Shown: positions 22,788 to 34,355 of the stretch, piece by piece
Position numbering within the stretch: the stretch's first letter is position 1
Layout of the letters: the number at the start of each line of letters is the position of its first letter
Origin: Ctenosaura bakeri
Lineage: Eukaryota > Chordata > Lepidosauria > Squamata > Iguanidae
NCBI GenBank assembly: GCA_948474755.1
Contig: CAOLHI010000747.1
Location: forward strand, 62,001-126,000
Length of the DNA stretch: 64,000 nucleotides
Reading direction: 5' to 3'
Notes under the pieces: generated by a model
What the model was told of the DNA's origin: nothing
Database searches by the model: none
The model's input: the letters and a program-made list of their open reading frames with translations, nothing else
Made by a program: the position numbers and the translations under genes

Positions 22788-22960
22788 ACTCCAACTGTCC
22801 CTGTTGGGCAAAGACAGTCCCAATTTATCCTCTGTTGTCACACTTTTTCAGCTGATTTTAAAATGTCCCAGTTTCTGCCTCCTACTCTCAATTCCTCCCT
22901 TTGTCTTTGGCTTTCTTCAGCTGGTACGAACTCAGCTCAAAGTGCAAAAGTAGACATAAT
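22788..22960 (-). repeat. Interspersed repeat X, copy 3, uninterrupted
   Basis: The reverse complement matches repeat X around the LTR at 16.9-17.8 kb without the LTR: 'gaaactgggacattttaaaatcagctg', then 'gataaattgggactgtc'. It provides the empty site for that insertion. Confidence 0.65.
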
Positions 22961-25626
22961 AGGTTCTTTGACATTCACTTTATGGTTTACTGCAGCTTTT
23001 TAAGATGAACTCTTCCCTCAGAAAGTGTTTTGAAAAACCTGCCACTTCTAATTCACTGAACTTGGCTGTATTGCTGAGATAGCAGGTTTTTCTATAGTGT
23101 CTATTTTCATAAAAGAGCGAGCTAAACTCCCTTTTTAAAGATGATTGCACAGCAGATGGTGATCATTGATAACAGACGGAGAAAATAATAGAAATACATA
23201 GATTGGTTTGCTTATCGGCCAGTGAAATTCATCACAGAATGTAGAAAGAACTACGAATCTTTGGCAAAGGAAGTGATGTGCATTTTGAGCATAGAAAGGA
23301 GAAAGGGTTAAGGAGAACTGCATTACTGTACTTCTGTGCAGGCCCTATTGGGACTGTGGGCCGCCCCTGAGCTGTGCTTGGGTGGTCTGCTAGTACAAAT
23401 TCTTATGCAGGGATCTATTCGAGGCATCTAGCAGCGTGATTTATACAGCTGTCAAGCAGCCCTCATCGGCACAAGTGAATTGTGGGCACCACCAACTAGC
23501 GCAAACTCAAACTCCATCATAGTGTCTAAAGCAAAAGAAAAACAGTCCAAGGTACCACCCACTCATCTTCTCAGTTCTTTAATGACATGTTCCCTCGAAA
23601 GAAAAAAAAAGCCTCATACAGCTGCTTGCATGAGACCACACTTACAGAGACCCTACTGTCTAATCACAGACAGCTCATGAAAAGCTCACTTTTCGGGGCT
23701 GAGCAGAAGCAAGGAGGAGAACAGGGAAGACTGGCAAAACTTCACCAAGGGTGAACAGAGTATTAATGGCAATTAAAAAAAAAAACTTGCATCATAAATC
23801 CTATAGCATCATGTCTCAAGAAATAATGCAAACAATATACTCCAGTGGTATCATTCAAAATAATTAACTGGTTCTGTCTATTTTTTTTTTTTTTGGTCAA
23901 AATCTATACATGTTAACCAATTTTTTTAAATTGTATGATTCCACATCGGAGAAATGTGTGTGGGTGTGCACTTGCCTGTAGCAGAGTGGGGGAATCAGGA
24001 CATGACACTCTATGGATGACCTTCCACCCTGTCTCTGCTTCTGTCATTCTCTCTCACTCTCCCTCCCTCCTTCTTTTCTGCCTTCCTTTCCTTTCCCAGT
24101 GGGAGCTGCCTGAGGGGTGGTGACCCTTTTTTCCTCTTCCTTACCCTTTCGTATGACATACAATGCTGTGGCAATGCTGAGGCTGGCCAGCAAATCATTG
24201 ACTTGTTGCTGCTTTTGCCACTACTGAAGAGGGCAGCAGGCACTCAGTCTAAGACCATTTCTGCACAAGAGGGGAGGAACGGTTCACTGAGTGTCAAGAG
24301 CAGTATTTTTATAATCCGATTCGGAAACTGAATTCAGAAATTCAGAAACTGTGCTGTTTGCACCCTCCCATTTACATTGTACTACTGCGGAGAACAGCGG
24401 TTGCTGCATCCACAACAGCAAGTCCCTGGCCACTCCTATTCCCCTCCCTCACCCAGTCCCACCATTGCTGATTGGTCTGTTTTTTGAAAAACACACAAAT
24501 ATTTTTAACACATTTCTGTGTTGCTACATTTGTGCATAGGAATGTATGTTCATTGATATGTGGGAAAAAACACGTTTTAACAGTCCATCACCAGCGCCAC
24601 TACCTTCCCGCTGTCCGTTTAACACAGGAAGACAATCATGACAGCAGCCTGTCCTTTGATGGGCGGAGAGAGATAGGGACGGAAATGACAGAAGCGACAG
24701 CCTGGGAATGCCCATAGCTAGCCACTTCTGTGCTCTGAATCAATGCTACACTTCAGTAAGTAGGCAAAAACCAAAACAGAAACCATTTGAGAGATTTACA
24801 TCGGAGTTTTTCTGGTTTTCACATACAGCAGTTTCGCATTACTGTGACCCGTTCTAGGAGCTCAAAACATGAAGAATCGTGAGGAAAACTATGATGCTAA
24901 AATGGTACAATGTGCAGACCAGAAGGTAAGAATTTGACACTGCTACAATGTACCACCCTTGTGCCGAAATGTCCTCAGTATATGCCAGTCAAAAGTTGAG
25001 GGGGGTTTGCAACAAATCTTTCTGTTTTCTGTCCCCATAACAAGCAGTTTGGTGAATTCAACCAATTTTCATGACTGGTTTAGGTGAACCATTGGAAACT
25101 GGCTGAATGCTAACACTGGTTCCTTCACAACCAGGGCCACAATGCTGCTTTTTCGAAAGGCTGAAATACTTACTGGTTATATATAGCAGTGGCAGGAACC
25201 CATAACCCTTCAAATGTTTCCAGACAACAGCTGCCATCAACATAGGCTGTAAAAGAAGCTGCTGCCAATGGGCAAACATTTTTTAGGAAAAATTTGTGGT
25301 AGGCTTTGGGCAATTAAGCTGGGTACTGTGGAAGATGCTTTTAATCGTGGATGAATTTCTTTCTTTTAGTCAGATGTATTAAATTGCATTTAAATGTTTA
25401 ATCTTTTTTTAAAATGCTGTTTGTTTGATTTGATTTTATTATTGTTACCAACTTTCAGTGCAGTTTTTCAGGGGAAAAGACACAGTATAAATCCAATAAG
25501 CAAAGAAATCTCTGGCTAGTTATTGTCCATAATGGTTGGAGTTGATGGGACCTGTAGCCCAACAATACTGTACAGCTATATGTTTCTAGCTCCATTATAT
25601 AGGCTTAGTAGCCCTACCAGGAGAGA
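22961..25626. other. Gene-free stretch, unassigned
   Basis: No gene recognised. A sequence like a family P terminus (gaccatttctgcacaag) occurs at 24254-24270 without a visible partner. A half palindrome like the hAT-type MITE (ttggagttgatgggacctgtagcccaac) lies at about 25535-25562. There is a T run at 23881-23894. Confidence 0.4.
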
Positions 25627-25806
25627 GCCAACATGGTGTAATGGTTTGAACATTACACTATGATCCTGGAAACCAGGATTCAGTTCCTCACTTGGCCATG
25701 GAAACCACTGGGTGACACACTTTCAGCACCCAGAAAGCCCTGTGATAGGTCTGCCTTAGGATCACCGTAAGCTGGAAATTATTTGAAGGCACACAACAAT
25801 AACAAC
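25627..25806 (+). mobile_element. Sauria-type tRNA-derived SINE
   Basis: Head 'acatggtgtaatgg', diverged B-box region (accaggattcagttcc), body 'gccatggaaaccactgggtga', tail 'atcaccgtaagctgg...gaaggcacacaac' and an (aac)-rich end. The order is as in the copy at 19.7 kb, with more divergence. Confidence 0.8.
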
Positions 25807-25826
25807 CCCTACCAGGACACCACAAG

Positions 25827-26047
25827 CACTTTCAAACTACACAGTTATAGCACCGTGATTCCATTTTAATTGTCACAGCAACATCCTATGGATTTCTGGG
25901 GGTTGCAGTTTAGAGAGGGACACTTAGAAATCTCAGCCAAAAGCTCCTCTAGTGCTTCACCAAACTACAAACCCTGGATCCTATGAAATGCAAACGTGAC
26001 AGTTACAGTGGCATTAAAATGCTATTAACTGTTGAGTGTGAAAGGAC
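25827..26047 (+). mobile_element. Family P MITE, full-length diverged copy
   Basis: The order and imperfect inverted arms match 5048-5249: 'acagttatagcaccgtgattcca', 'catcctatggatttctggggg', 'aatctcagcc', 'aaactacaaaccctggatcctatg', 'agttacagtgg'. No coding capacity. Confidence 0.55.
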
Positions 26048-28146
26048 CCCAGATCTTGTCCACATCATGAAATCCAAAGTACCATTCCCATCTATCTACC
26101 ATGGCCGTGTCTTTTACCACCTACAAGGGAAATACTCTGCTAGAAACACATTCATTCAACCCCCAAAACTTGCACACGTGTGTGGACATGTAAAGAAGGG
26201 CTATATGTACACCGATAAGCAAGCAGGGCCTTTACTGATGTCAGCTGAACATGCTGCAGGAGCTTGGGCAGTAGAGATTCCTTCTCCATAACGGATCAGT
26301 TCACTACAAAGACAAGCAGAGGAACAACAATATTGTTCCTCTGCTTCCTCCCATGCACAAAGTGCTAGGAAACACACTTGCTGTGTAGTCACCTCCTTTT
26401 CTTCCTCTTTCCCCAGCCCCATGGAGCTTGGCAGCTATTGTGTATGGAAGATTTGGGATGGGGTACAAGAGGCTAATGAACAGCCTCTTGCACTCTATTC
26501 TAAAAAGGGTGTGTGAGAGCTTTATATAAGTGCATATCACTAACAGAATTCCAGGCAATAAGTGATGGATACACATGTCTGAAGCAGTAGTAAGCCAATG
26601 AATTGGCAAAGCTATCCTAGACAAAGCGGACCAAACATTAAAGTGAAAGATTGGTGGGTTCCACCCTTTTCACATTCTCTTGGTTTCAAATAGGATGACC
26701 AAGATTTCAAAGAAGGGCTTTGGCCAGCTCAGTTCAAGACAAAGAAACTGCACCTTGTTAGATGCCCTTCTCCTAAACAGTCATGAAGCTGATTAAGATG
26801 GAGTGAGGACTGTCGGGGAGGCACATCTGAAACGTGGAAAGGGAAACTATATAGGCTTTTTGTCACATTTTCCATCTTGTTTCGGACAGCCAGTAAAATT
26901 CCATGTCCAAGATTATTTCATTTTTGGCTCTAGATACACATAAAAATAAAGCTTCTTATTAAGGAAACTATTTCTATTTCTAATGTCTGGATAGGTGAGA
27001 TGTATTCTGTTTAAAAGGAGGGAGGGAGAAGGAGGGGTGCAAAAGTAGTAGTGATGGCAGAAGAAATTAAGAGGTAGAAGAAATTGTTATTTAGAATACT
27101 TCAAAATTATCTTGACTTCCCTCAAATTGTTCAAAAGACATTCAAAAAACTGGTTGTTCTGGTTTCTTTCATCCATTTAGCCCGTATACATGCTTGCTTG
27201 TTTTCCCACTACATTGAACTCTAATGGCAGAAAGCATTTCCAAGCAACAATCCAAAATTAAAAATGTCCCAGAAGCATATTTTAGATGATAATCTATATT
27301 GAAACAGCTTTCTGGCATGTCAGGGGAAATAAGGAAACTAGATAAACAAAAGAGACCAGTCTCCTTTCTTTGCATCAAAGTAAAAACAATATTTCTTTTT
27401 AAGGATACTCTGTACCAAAAAATTTAGAGAGGTGCCCCTTCTGTGCAAAAGTGTTTTGTGAACGGAGGAAAACAAAAGCATCAACAGAACATCAGAAATA
27501 TCCAAGGCTTCAAATACTGTGCTTTGGAAGAACTTGAAGACTTCAATGTGTTGACCATTTTGAGCCACAAGTCCTTTAAGAGAAATAATAAATTCACAGT
27601 TAATTGAAAACATTATTTTTATAGGAGTAGTTTTTTTCCTGATGTTTAATTACTGTATGCTTTTTCATTTAAATATTATAATTACAGACACACATGCACA
27701 AATAAACATAAACACATGGCTACATATTTTCTGGAACTAGACTTCAGGCTCATAGTGTTCATAAATATCCTTCATAAGGCACATAGGCTCTGACTCAGTG
27801 CAGTGCAGTTCTTAAACCTTGGAACAAGGAGCTCGACACAGATACTACACTTTGGCCGTGCTGCCATCTTGAACCTCGGGGCTGGCCAACTTTTTGCTTC
27901 TTCAAGGAATGTATTTCAGGCACCTTCCTTCCCATCCCCACCTTCATACTATCTTCATGCAAAGACAAGTTTCATTTCATGTGATATGCAACTGCTAAAG
28001 GCAACAAAGACAGCCAAAAAAAAATGTGGAATCATAATCAAAAGATAGTGTTCCACACTGTGGAAAGGTTAATTTTGGGGGCTACAAGTCCCAGAATTAC
28101 CTTAACTAAATTCTAGTGCAACTTTGAGTTTATTTCAGTGCAATAT
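26048..28146. other. Gene-free stretch, unassigned
   Basis: No gene or repeat recognised with confidence. Open frames up to about 106 codons (for example 26304-26624 minus) overlap other frames and show no family features. Confidence 0.4.
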
Positions 28147-28365
28147 CCTAGAAGCACCAGATCTGTCTGATCTTGCAGGTTAAGCAGGTTCAGCCCTGGT
28201 TAGCACTTGGATGGGAGATTGCCAAGGAATGCCAGGTGCTGTAGGCTATATTTCAAAGTAAAGAACTGGCAAAACCACCTCTGAGTACTCCTTGCATGAG
28301 AAAAACCTATGAAATTCATAGGGGTCACCATAAGTTGACAGGCTATTTGAAGGTGCATGCACACG
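28147..28365 (+). mobile_element. 5S-rRNA-derived SINE
   Basis: The first half closely follows the 3' two thirds of 5S rRNA: 'gatctgtctgatcttgcagg', 'ttaagcagg', 'ctggttagcacttggatggg', 'agattgcc', 'ccaggtgctgtaggct'. This includes the internal promoter region used by RNA polymerase III. The second half ends in 'ggtcaccataagttgacagg...ttgaaggtgca', a tail shared in form with the tRNA-derived SINEs here. It is a retroposed element and not a functional 5S gene: the 5' part of 5S is absent or changed and a SINE body is fused on. Confidence 0.8.
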
Positions 28366-28474
28366 TAACCATTGAAAGTACAAGAGTCTTCCTCTGTTTT
28401 CACTCTGGCAAACTTCAAAGAGTACTCCAGCCTTTCTCTTAGAACCCCGCCTCCAGCCAAATATTTTGGTTTTC

Positions 28475-28649
28475 CAAGGTCAGCCCTGGTTAGTATTTGG
28501 ATGGGAGACTGCCAATGAATACCAGATGCTGTGGGCTATATTTCAGAGGAACAAACTGGCAAAACCATGTCTGAGTTTTCATAAGAAAATCTTATGAAAT
28601 TAATGGGATTGCCATAATTTAACAGGTGACCTGAAGACACAAGCACATA
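28475..28649 (+). mobile_element. 5S-rRNA-derived SINE, 5'-truncated
   Basis: Starts inside the 5S-like part ('ggtcagccctggttagtatttggatggg') and runs through the body to a tail reading 'gccataatttaacaggtgacctgaag'. It lies 109 bases after another copy of the same family in the same orientation. Confidence 0.75.
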
Positions 28650-28711
28650 ATAAATGGCTCCTTTTCAGTGAAAATGTCAATTAGCATTTTTTTCACTTTT
28701 TTAGTGTATAT

Positions 28712-29005
28712 GTAACTGTGATGGAGTTCTGGGGATATGGCTATCTGGAGTGTCAGAGCAGCCCTGAAACAGGTTGCCAGACAACCAGAATAGCTTCTCA
28801 GTATAGAAACCATGCCCAGTAGTGTGTGGGAGAGGCTGGTGGCTGAGAAGAAAGATATATAAAAGCAAACACTGGTTGTCTTTTGTGAGTTCTTCAGTGA
28901 GAAAGAACTCTGGAGTAAAGTCCCTCAGTCAGCCAGGAAGGTTGTGTGGGAATGGTTTAATTCTCAAATAAAGACTAGAGAGAGGCAGAAGACTCATTAA
29001 AGAGT
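28712..29005 (+). repeat. LTR-like repeat, family B copy 2, left part
   Basis: Aligns with 7797-8080 and starts TGTGATGG. It contains a TATA-like box (gatatataaaag, about 28852-28863) at a position suited to an LTR promoter. It is broken after about 29005 by a CR1 fragment and resumes at about 29851. Confidence 0.5.
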
Positions 29006-29850
29006 CATTACCCCAGAGGACAGGATCAAAATTCATAATGACCTTGACAGATTGGAGAGCTGGGCCAAGGCTAACAAAATGAAATTTAACAGAGAGAAAT
29101 GTAAGGTCCTACACCTAGGCAGAAAAAATGAAATGCATACATATAGAATGGGAGATACCTGACTGGACAACAGTATGTGTGAAAGGGATCTAGGAGTCTT
29201 GGTAGATCACAAGCTGAACATGAGTCAGCAGTGTGATGTGGCAGTCAAGAAAGCCAACACAATTCTTGGTTGCATCAATAGGAGTATGGTGTCTAGATCA
29301 AGGAAAGTAATAGTACCACTCTATTCTACTTTGGTCAGACCTCATCTTGAATACTGTGTCCAGTTCTGGGCATCTCATTTCAAGAAGGATATTGACAAGC
29401 TAAAACATGTCCAGAGGAGGGCGACCAAAATAGTGGAGGGTCTGGAAGCCATGCCTGACAAGGACCAGCTTAGGGACCTGTTATCTTTAGTCTGCAGAAG
29501 AGAAGGTTAAGAGTGGACATGATAGCCATGTTTAAATATTTGAAAGGATGTCATATCGACAAGGTAACGTGCTTGTTTTCCACTGCTTCGGAAACTAGGA
29601 CAAGGAGCAATGGATTCATACTATGAGAAAAGAGATTCCATCTGAACTTCAGGAAAAACTTCCAGACAGAGCTGTCCAGCAGTGGAATATGCTGCCTTGG
29701 AGTGTGGTGGAGTCTCCTTCTTTGGAGATTTTTAAACAGGCTGGATGGCCATTTGTTGGGAGTACTTTGATGTGTGTTCCTGCATGGCAGTGGATTAGAC
29801 TGGATGGCCCCTATGATCTCTTCCAATTCTCTGATTCTAAACGATTGTAG
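29006..29850 (+). pseudogene. CR1 reverse-transcriptase 3' fragment
   Basis: Starts at the PEDRIK-type region just after the active site and runs to the CR1 3' end. Recognisable blocks are KMKFNR near 29075, an open frame 29175-29510 with [17 protein letters not shown] and [11 protein letters not shown], then the C-terminal RNFQ-like region in broken frames. It closely parallels 31750-32580. The left and right flanks are parts of one LTR-like repeat, so this copy inserted into that repeat. Confidence 0.85.
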
Positions 29851-30110
29851 AATCAGGTCAGAAAGTGTTACCTAGATTGGGGATTGAGCCTTTGGTAAGA
29901 ATGTAGCCAAAGGGCTGTTTATGATACTTGTGCTTATGTGAAAGTTTAAAGATACAAGGAAACTGTCTAAAAGAACTCTGAAGAACTATATTAGCTTTGA
30001 CCTGCATATGAACTTCAACACATTATTCCATATGTTATTTTAATAAATATAGTTTATTTTTATAAATACTGACTCTGCTGAGTAGTATACAGTATTTAAG
30101 TATAAAGTAT
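29851..30110 (+). repeat. LTR-like repeat, family B copy 2, right part
   Basis: 'aatcaggtcagaaagtgttacctagattgggg' continues the alignment with family B copy 1 (8106-8145) after the CR1 insertion. An AATAAA occurs near 30042, but the 3' end of the LTR is not defined. Confidence 0.45.
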
Positions 30111-30594
30111 TGAGTGTCACTGAGTGGTACACAGTATGATACCATAGAACTATAAAGGCGTTCTAAATAATTGTTGAAAGGCTTTACAGTTTTACACAAA
30201 AGTGGTATTATAAGTGTGGAGGCAGTGCTAAGTGGAAAAGACAATATGCCTTATCAGACTGGTGTGGCAGTCTGAAAGAGAAAGAAGTAAGCCCCTGTCA
30301 CAGTAACATAACAGCATTGTTTTCATTTGCAGAGTAAATGTTGCTGTTGAGTGCTGTATTTGTTGCTGTAGTTCTTGGAATTTTTTTAAAATAACCAGAC
30401 AACATTTCTGCTGTCCCAGAATATTCAGTGGTAATTCCAGCACCAACAGCAATATTTTATTCCCACCCAGAGGTTGTTTCTTTAAAAAAAGAAAAAAATT
30501 CCAGATTATATCATGTGGGGGGGACTCAAAGGATTTGTATGATTTAATACTTGCTGTTCATATCGGGTTCCTTGGCCATTCCTCCTCCTCCTGC
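30111..30594. other. Gene-free stretch, unassigned
   Basis: AT-rich sequence with no recognised element and only chance frames. Confidence 0.35.
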
Positions 30595-30713
30595 TCCTCC
30601 TTCCGGGATGGGATGGGATGGGATGGGATGAGGTGGGGTGGGGTGGGGTGGGGGAGAACATAGGTGGTCCCTTACAGTACTTAAGATTTATATCCATGTG
30701 ACTGATGTATGTA

Positions 30714-30744
<31 letters not shown>

Positions 30745-30757
30745 ATATGTATATGTA

Positions 30758-30801
<44 letters not shown>
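30595..30801 (+). repeat. Simple repeats: GGGAT/GGGGT tract and TG/TA tract
   Basis: (GGGAT)n changes into (GGGGT)n at about 30605-30652. After about 50 bases comes an alternating tract of TGTG, TATG and finally (TA)n at about 30706-30801. Both are simple-sequence tracts and open frames across them are meaningless. Confidence 0.85.
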
Positions 30802-30806
<5 letters not shown>

Positions 30807-31434
30807 TTATTAGCATTATCTATTTGCAGCATCAAATATTTAGAGGAAAGCTTCAGGAAATCTGAAGGCTGAGGCTCAGCATCTCAGTTAGAGCTCTCTT
30901 CAAATGCCGTTTTGATACCATTAAAGAAGCCAACTATTTCTAAACAATGAATGTGTTCTTTTGAGCCTCTGCTAGAACTCTGAAGCTGGGGAAATGACTG
31001 TTTTGACTACAGCTCTTTGAATACCTTTGCCAGCATCACCGTTGGTCACACTGTCTTGGAGGTCCTAACAATGCAGGCTATGAGATTATGGGAATTATAG
31101 TCCACAACAGAATTTTTCTAAGTTCTGAGCCACATGTAGTGATGTTCCACAAATTACAAAGAGATCAACACCTTTACACTTTATGCAGATGAAAAGGTCA
31201 AAGTTCAGTCATTTCTTCTACATGTGTACTTCAAATTACGGGGCATCTTCTACCATTGCTTTTTGTTTATGAAATGACAATGTTTTATTTTTAAATGTTT
31301 TTAAATGTTTTATTTTGGATTTGGATATGTGATGACATCATAAGGGGAGTGGACCACTTTAGAAATATCAGTTGATCTCGCAAGACTAACAAGTTCTTTA
31401 CCTTATATGCATGCACAAACAATCACACATTCCT
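30802..31434. other. Gene-free stretch with a MITE-like palindrome
   Basis: Around 31005-31130 there is an imperfect palindrome ('tgactacagctctttgaat' ... 'gggaattatagtccacaac' and 'tttttctaagttctgagc') like the MITE at 56.06 kb. Nothing else was recognised. Confidence 0.4.
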
Positions 31435-32373
31435 CTGCATGACCTTGACCTCATTAAGGCCTTTGACAAAGTTCCACATGACATTCTTGCAAAGAAGCTA
31501 ATAAAATGTGGGCTGGACAGGGCTACCGTTAGTTGGATTTGTAATTGGTTGACCAACCACACCCAAAAGGTGATCACCAATGGATGCTTTTCATCCTGGA
31601 GAGAAGTGACTAGTGGGGTGCCACAAGGTTCTGTCCTGGGCCCAGTGCTGTTCAATATTTTTATCAATGACTTGGATGAAGGAATAGAGGGCATGCTCAT
31701 CAAATTTGCAGATGACACCAAATTGGGAGGGGTTGCTAATACGCCAGAGGACAGGATCAAAATTCAAAATGACCTTGACAGATTGGAGAGCTGGGCCCAA
31801 GCTAACAAAATGAAATTCAATAGAGATAAATGTAAGGTCCTGCACTTAGGTAGAAAAAATGGAATGCACAAATATAGGATGAGGGAAGCGAGGCTGGATA
31901 GCAGTACATGTGAAAAGGATCTAGGAATCTTGGTAGACCACAAGCTGAACATGAGTCAGCAGTGTGATGCGGCAGCCAAGAAAGCCAACGTGATTCTTGG
32001 TTGCATCAATAGGAGTATGGTGTCTAGATCGAGGGAGGTGATGGTACCACTCTATTCTGCATTGGTTAGGCCCCATTTGGAATACTGTGTCCAGTTCTGG
32101 GCACCATTCAAGAAGGATGTCGACAAGCTGGAGCATGTTCAGAGGCGGGTGACCAAAATAGTGAAGGGTCTGGAAGCCATGCCCTATGAAGAACGGCTTA
32201 GGGAGCTGGGTATGTTTAGTCTGCAGAAGAGAAGGTTAAGAGGGGACATGATAGCCATGTTTAAATCTTTGAAGGGATGTCATGTTGAGGAGGGAGCAGG
32301 CTTGTTCTCTACCGCTCCAGAGATTAGGACAAGGAGCAATGGATTCAAGCTGTGGGAAAAGAGATTCACTTGA
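31411..32373 (+). pseudogene. CR1 reverse transcriptase, 320-codon open remnant
   Basis: The frame is open for 320 codons, the first eight or so likely from flanking DNA. It starts within the reverse-transcriptase core: the catalytic-site aspartate in [10 protein letters not shown] (residues 14-23), then [11 protein letters not shown] (68-78), then FADDTKL (99-105, nucleotides 31705-31725), which holds the catalytic aspartate pair. The thumb and C-terminal regions follow ([33 protein letters not shown]). Compared with the sister copy at 29 kb, one base is missing at about 32366, which ends the frame some 50 codons early at TGA 32371-32373. There is no start, no endonuclease and no promoter, so it cannot act as an element. 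Confidence 0.88.
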
Positions 32374-32590
32374 ACCTCAGGAAGAACTTCCTAATGGTCA
32401 GAGCTGTCCAGCAGTGGAATATGCTGCCTCGGAGTGTGGTAGAGTGTCCTTCTTTGGAGGTTTTAAAGCAGAGGCTGGATGGCCATCCGTTAGGAATGCT
32501 TTGATGGGTGTTTCTGCATAGCAGGAGGTTGGACTTGATGGCCCCTGTGGTCTCTTCCAACTCTATGATTTCTATGATTCTATGATTCCT
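31435..32590 (+). mobile_element. CR1 LINE, 5'-truncated, with intact 3' end
   Basis: Covers the second half of the CR1 reverse transcriptase, the C-terminal region and the typical 3' end made of (TTCTATGA)-type short repeats at 32557-32588. Upstream endonuclease and 5' UTR are missing. CR1 normally leaves 5'-truncated copies ending in such a microsatellite. Confidence 0.9.
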
Positions 32591-34230
32591 GTGCATGTTA
32601 AGTCAAATGTGAGTCCCATTGAATTCAAGGAGGTTTATGTTCTGGTATGTGTACAGTAGAGGTAGGCCCACAACTCTCCAGCAGGATGCTCTGGGATGTG
32701 AGGCAAGGGCAATGCACACATATACACACGCAAACACATCCATTCTGTATACAAAGTCCAACTAGAAAAACAGTTGAATCTTATTTCAGCACTGATTGTA
32801 CAGACTTAAAAAATGCAGGCTGTGTAATTTTCTTGTATCAAGCAACTCCCAAGTATTTCCAACTATCTTTTCACAGGCCCCTACTTCTTTCACAGAATCC
32901 TGCTTCTTGCCTTCATGAAATGAGCAAATGAAGACTTATTTACTTGCCACAGACATAAAGTAATGGGAATAGCTCTGTGTGCCAGGCTACTCGTAAAGCC
33001 AGCCAGCAAAAATATTGATTTTTATTTTAAAGTTGGCAACAACCTCAGTTGTAATCCAGTTCCTAGGACTCCAGATGCCAACAGCACCAAGGTGTACTGT
33101 TTTGTGAAAGCTCTTACACCAGTGGTTTAGAGGAGGCTGCTGTTAAATAGATCTGGGCAGACTTGAGACTCGTGGGATCTCTTTTGTTTTTATAAAACCC
33201 CAAGGTCCACCAGCTGGAGCCAGGTGCAAAATAAAACATTGCTTAGGAAGATTTAAGAAGCAGGATATCAGTGGAATATAAGTTCAACCCATAAACCAGT
33301 TTTCAGAACCAGAACTGATCTCATGGTGGTTTTACACAGCTGGCTTTTCACTCAAGCTCTCTTCACTTAACCCAATTTAGAAAAAGGGAGAGAGCGAAAC
33401 ATTTTTCTTGTTGTTTTGTTACATAATTGGGTGTTGGAAATCTTTGCTGAGGTGCTGCAAATCATCCAGATCAGTTTGATTTTTCTTTATTTCAAAAGCA
33501 TTGTTGTACTTCTTTTTCACCCTGACAAAGAGGAAAAAACAAAGCTGAGAAATCTTGCCAGGTAAAGGGTAACCCTGTAGCCACCAAGGTGTCCCCAACA
33601 TTGCTACCATGCCATCAAATTTTGGCATGCAGTTGCGGCAACCCACCTCCCAAACTTTCATGGTAAAACAATACATGCGAAGAGTGTGATTTGATTTTAA
33701 AATGAGGCATATACTCTCTAATGCACCTTGTTTTAAAAGGAGAAGTTTTTATTTTTTGCTACTGCCACCTTGCAAATTTGGTGGCATGGAAGCAAATGTA
33801 GTGATGGAGAATAGTGGGATACACAAGACCAGGCAAGGGAGCTACACATAGTTCATAAGCTGCAGACACCACTCCTGCCATACAAAGTCAAGGATGTGTG
33901 TGTGTGTGTGTGTATGAGAGAGAGAGAGATGTGTGTGTGTGTGAATGAATGAATGAATGAGAACACTATACTGAAAATTCAAAACTGTTTTAACCATCTA
34001 TCTTTAAATTTTTTTAAAATAAATCAAATGTTCTATAACATAAACACATGGAATTTGCTTTTAAATGTCTTTTTCCTGCATTCGCTCCAGAATCAGAAGC
34101 CCTGATTTTTTGATCTTGTTAAGTATTTTTCCTCCAAGAAGTTGTCAGGATGTTTTATTTTAATTTTGAAAAAGGCTTTTTCAATGATAGGGCTGGTATG
34201 TCTTCCATTTTAACATATCTACAGAGCAGA
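32591..34230. other. Gene-free stretch with a TG/GA/GAAT microsatellite
   Basis: No gene recognised. A compound microsatellite (TG)n-(GA)n-(TG)n-(AATG)n lies at 33895-33960. The open frame 33419-33676 (minus) shows no family features. Confidence 0.4.
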
Positions 34231-34233
34231 ACT

Positions 34234-34335
34234 AGGAATCTTCTGGCCCTTGAGATGTTGTTGGACTGCAGCTCCCATTGGCCTTTCCCAGCAAAGTCCA
34301 TACTCAGGAATTCTGGGAGTGCAATTCAACAACAA
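34234..34335 (+). mobile_element. hAT-like MITE copy
   Basis: An imperfect palindrome: 'ggcccttgagatgttgttggactgcagctccca' on the left against 'ggaattctgggagtgcaattcaacaaca' on the right. This is the family also seen at 14.7, 25.5 and 55.6 kb. Ends are not sharp. Confidence 0.5.
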
Positions 34336-34355
34336 ATGGAAGACTGCGTTTTTGA

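Noticed and set aside
28147..28260. Functional 5S rRNA gene
   Set aside because: The 5' part of 5S is missing or altered, and a SINE body with a characteristic tail is fused directly after the 5S-like part. Further copies of the same chimera occur in the window.
30506..30865. Open frames of about 75-109 codons on both strands
   Set aside because: They are translations of simple repeats (IYIYIY and CVCV runs).
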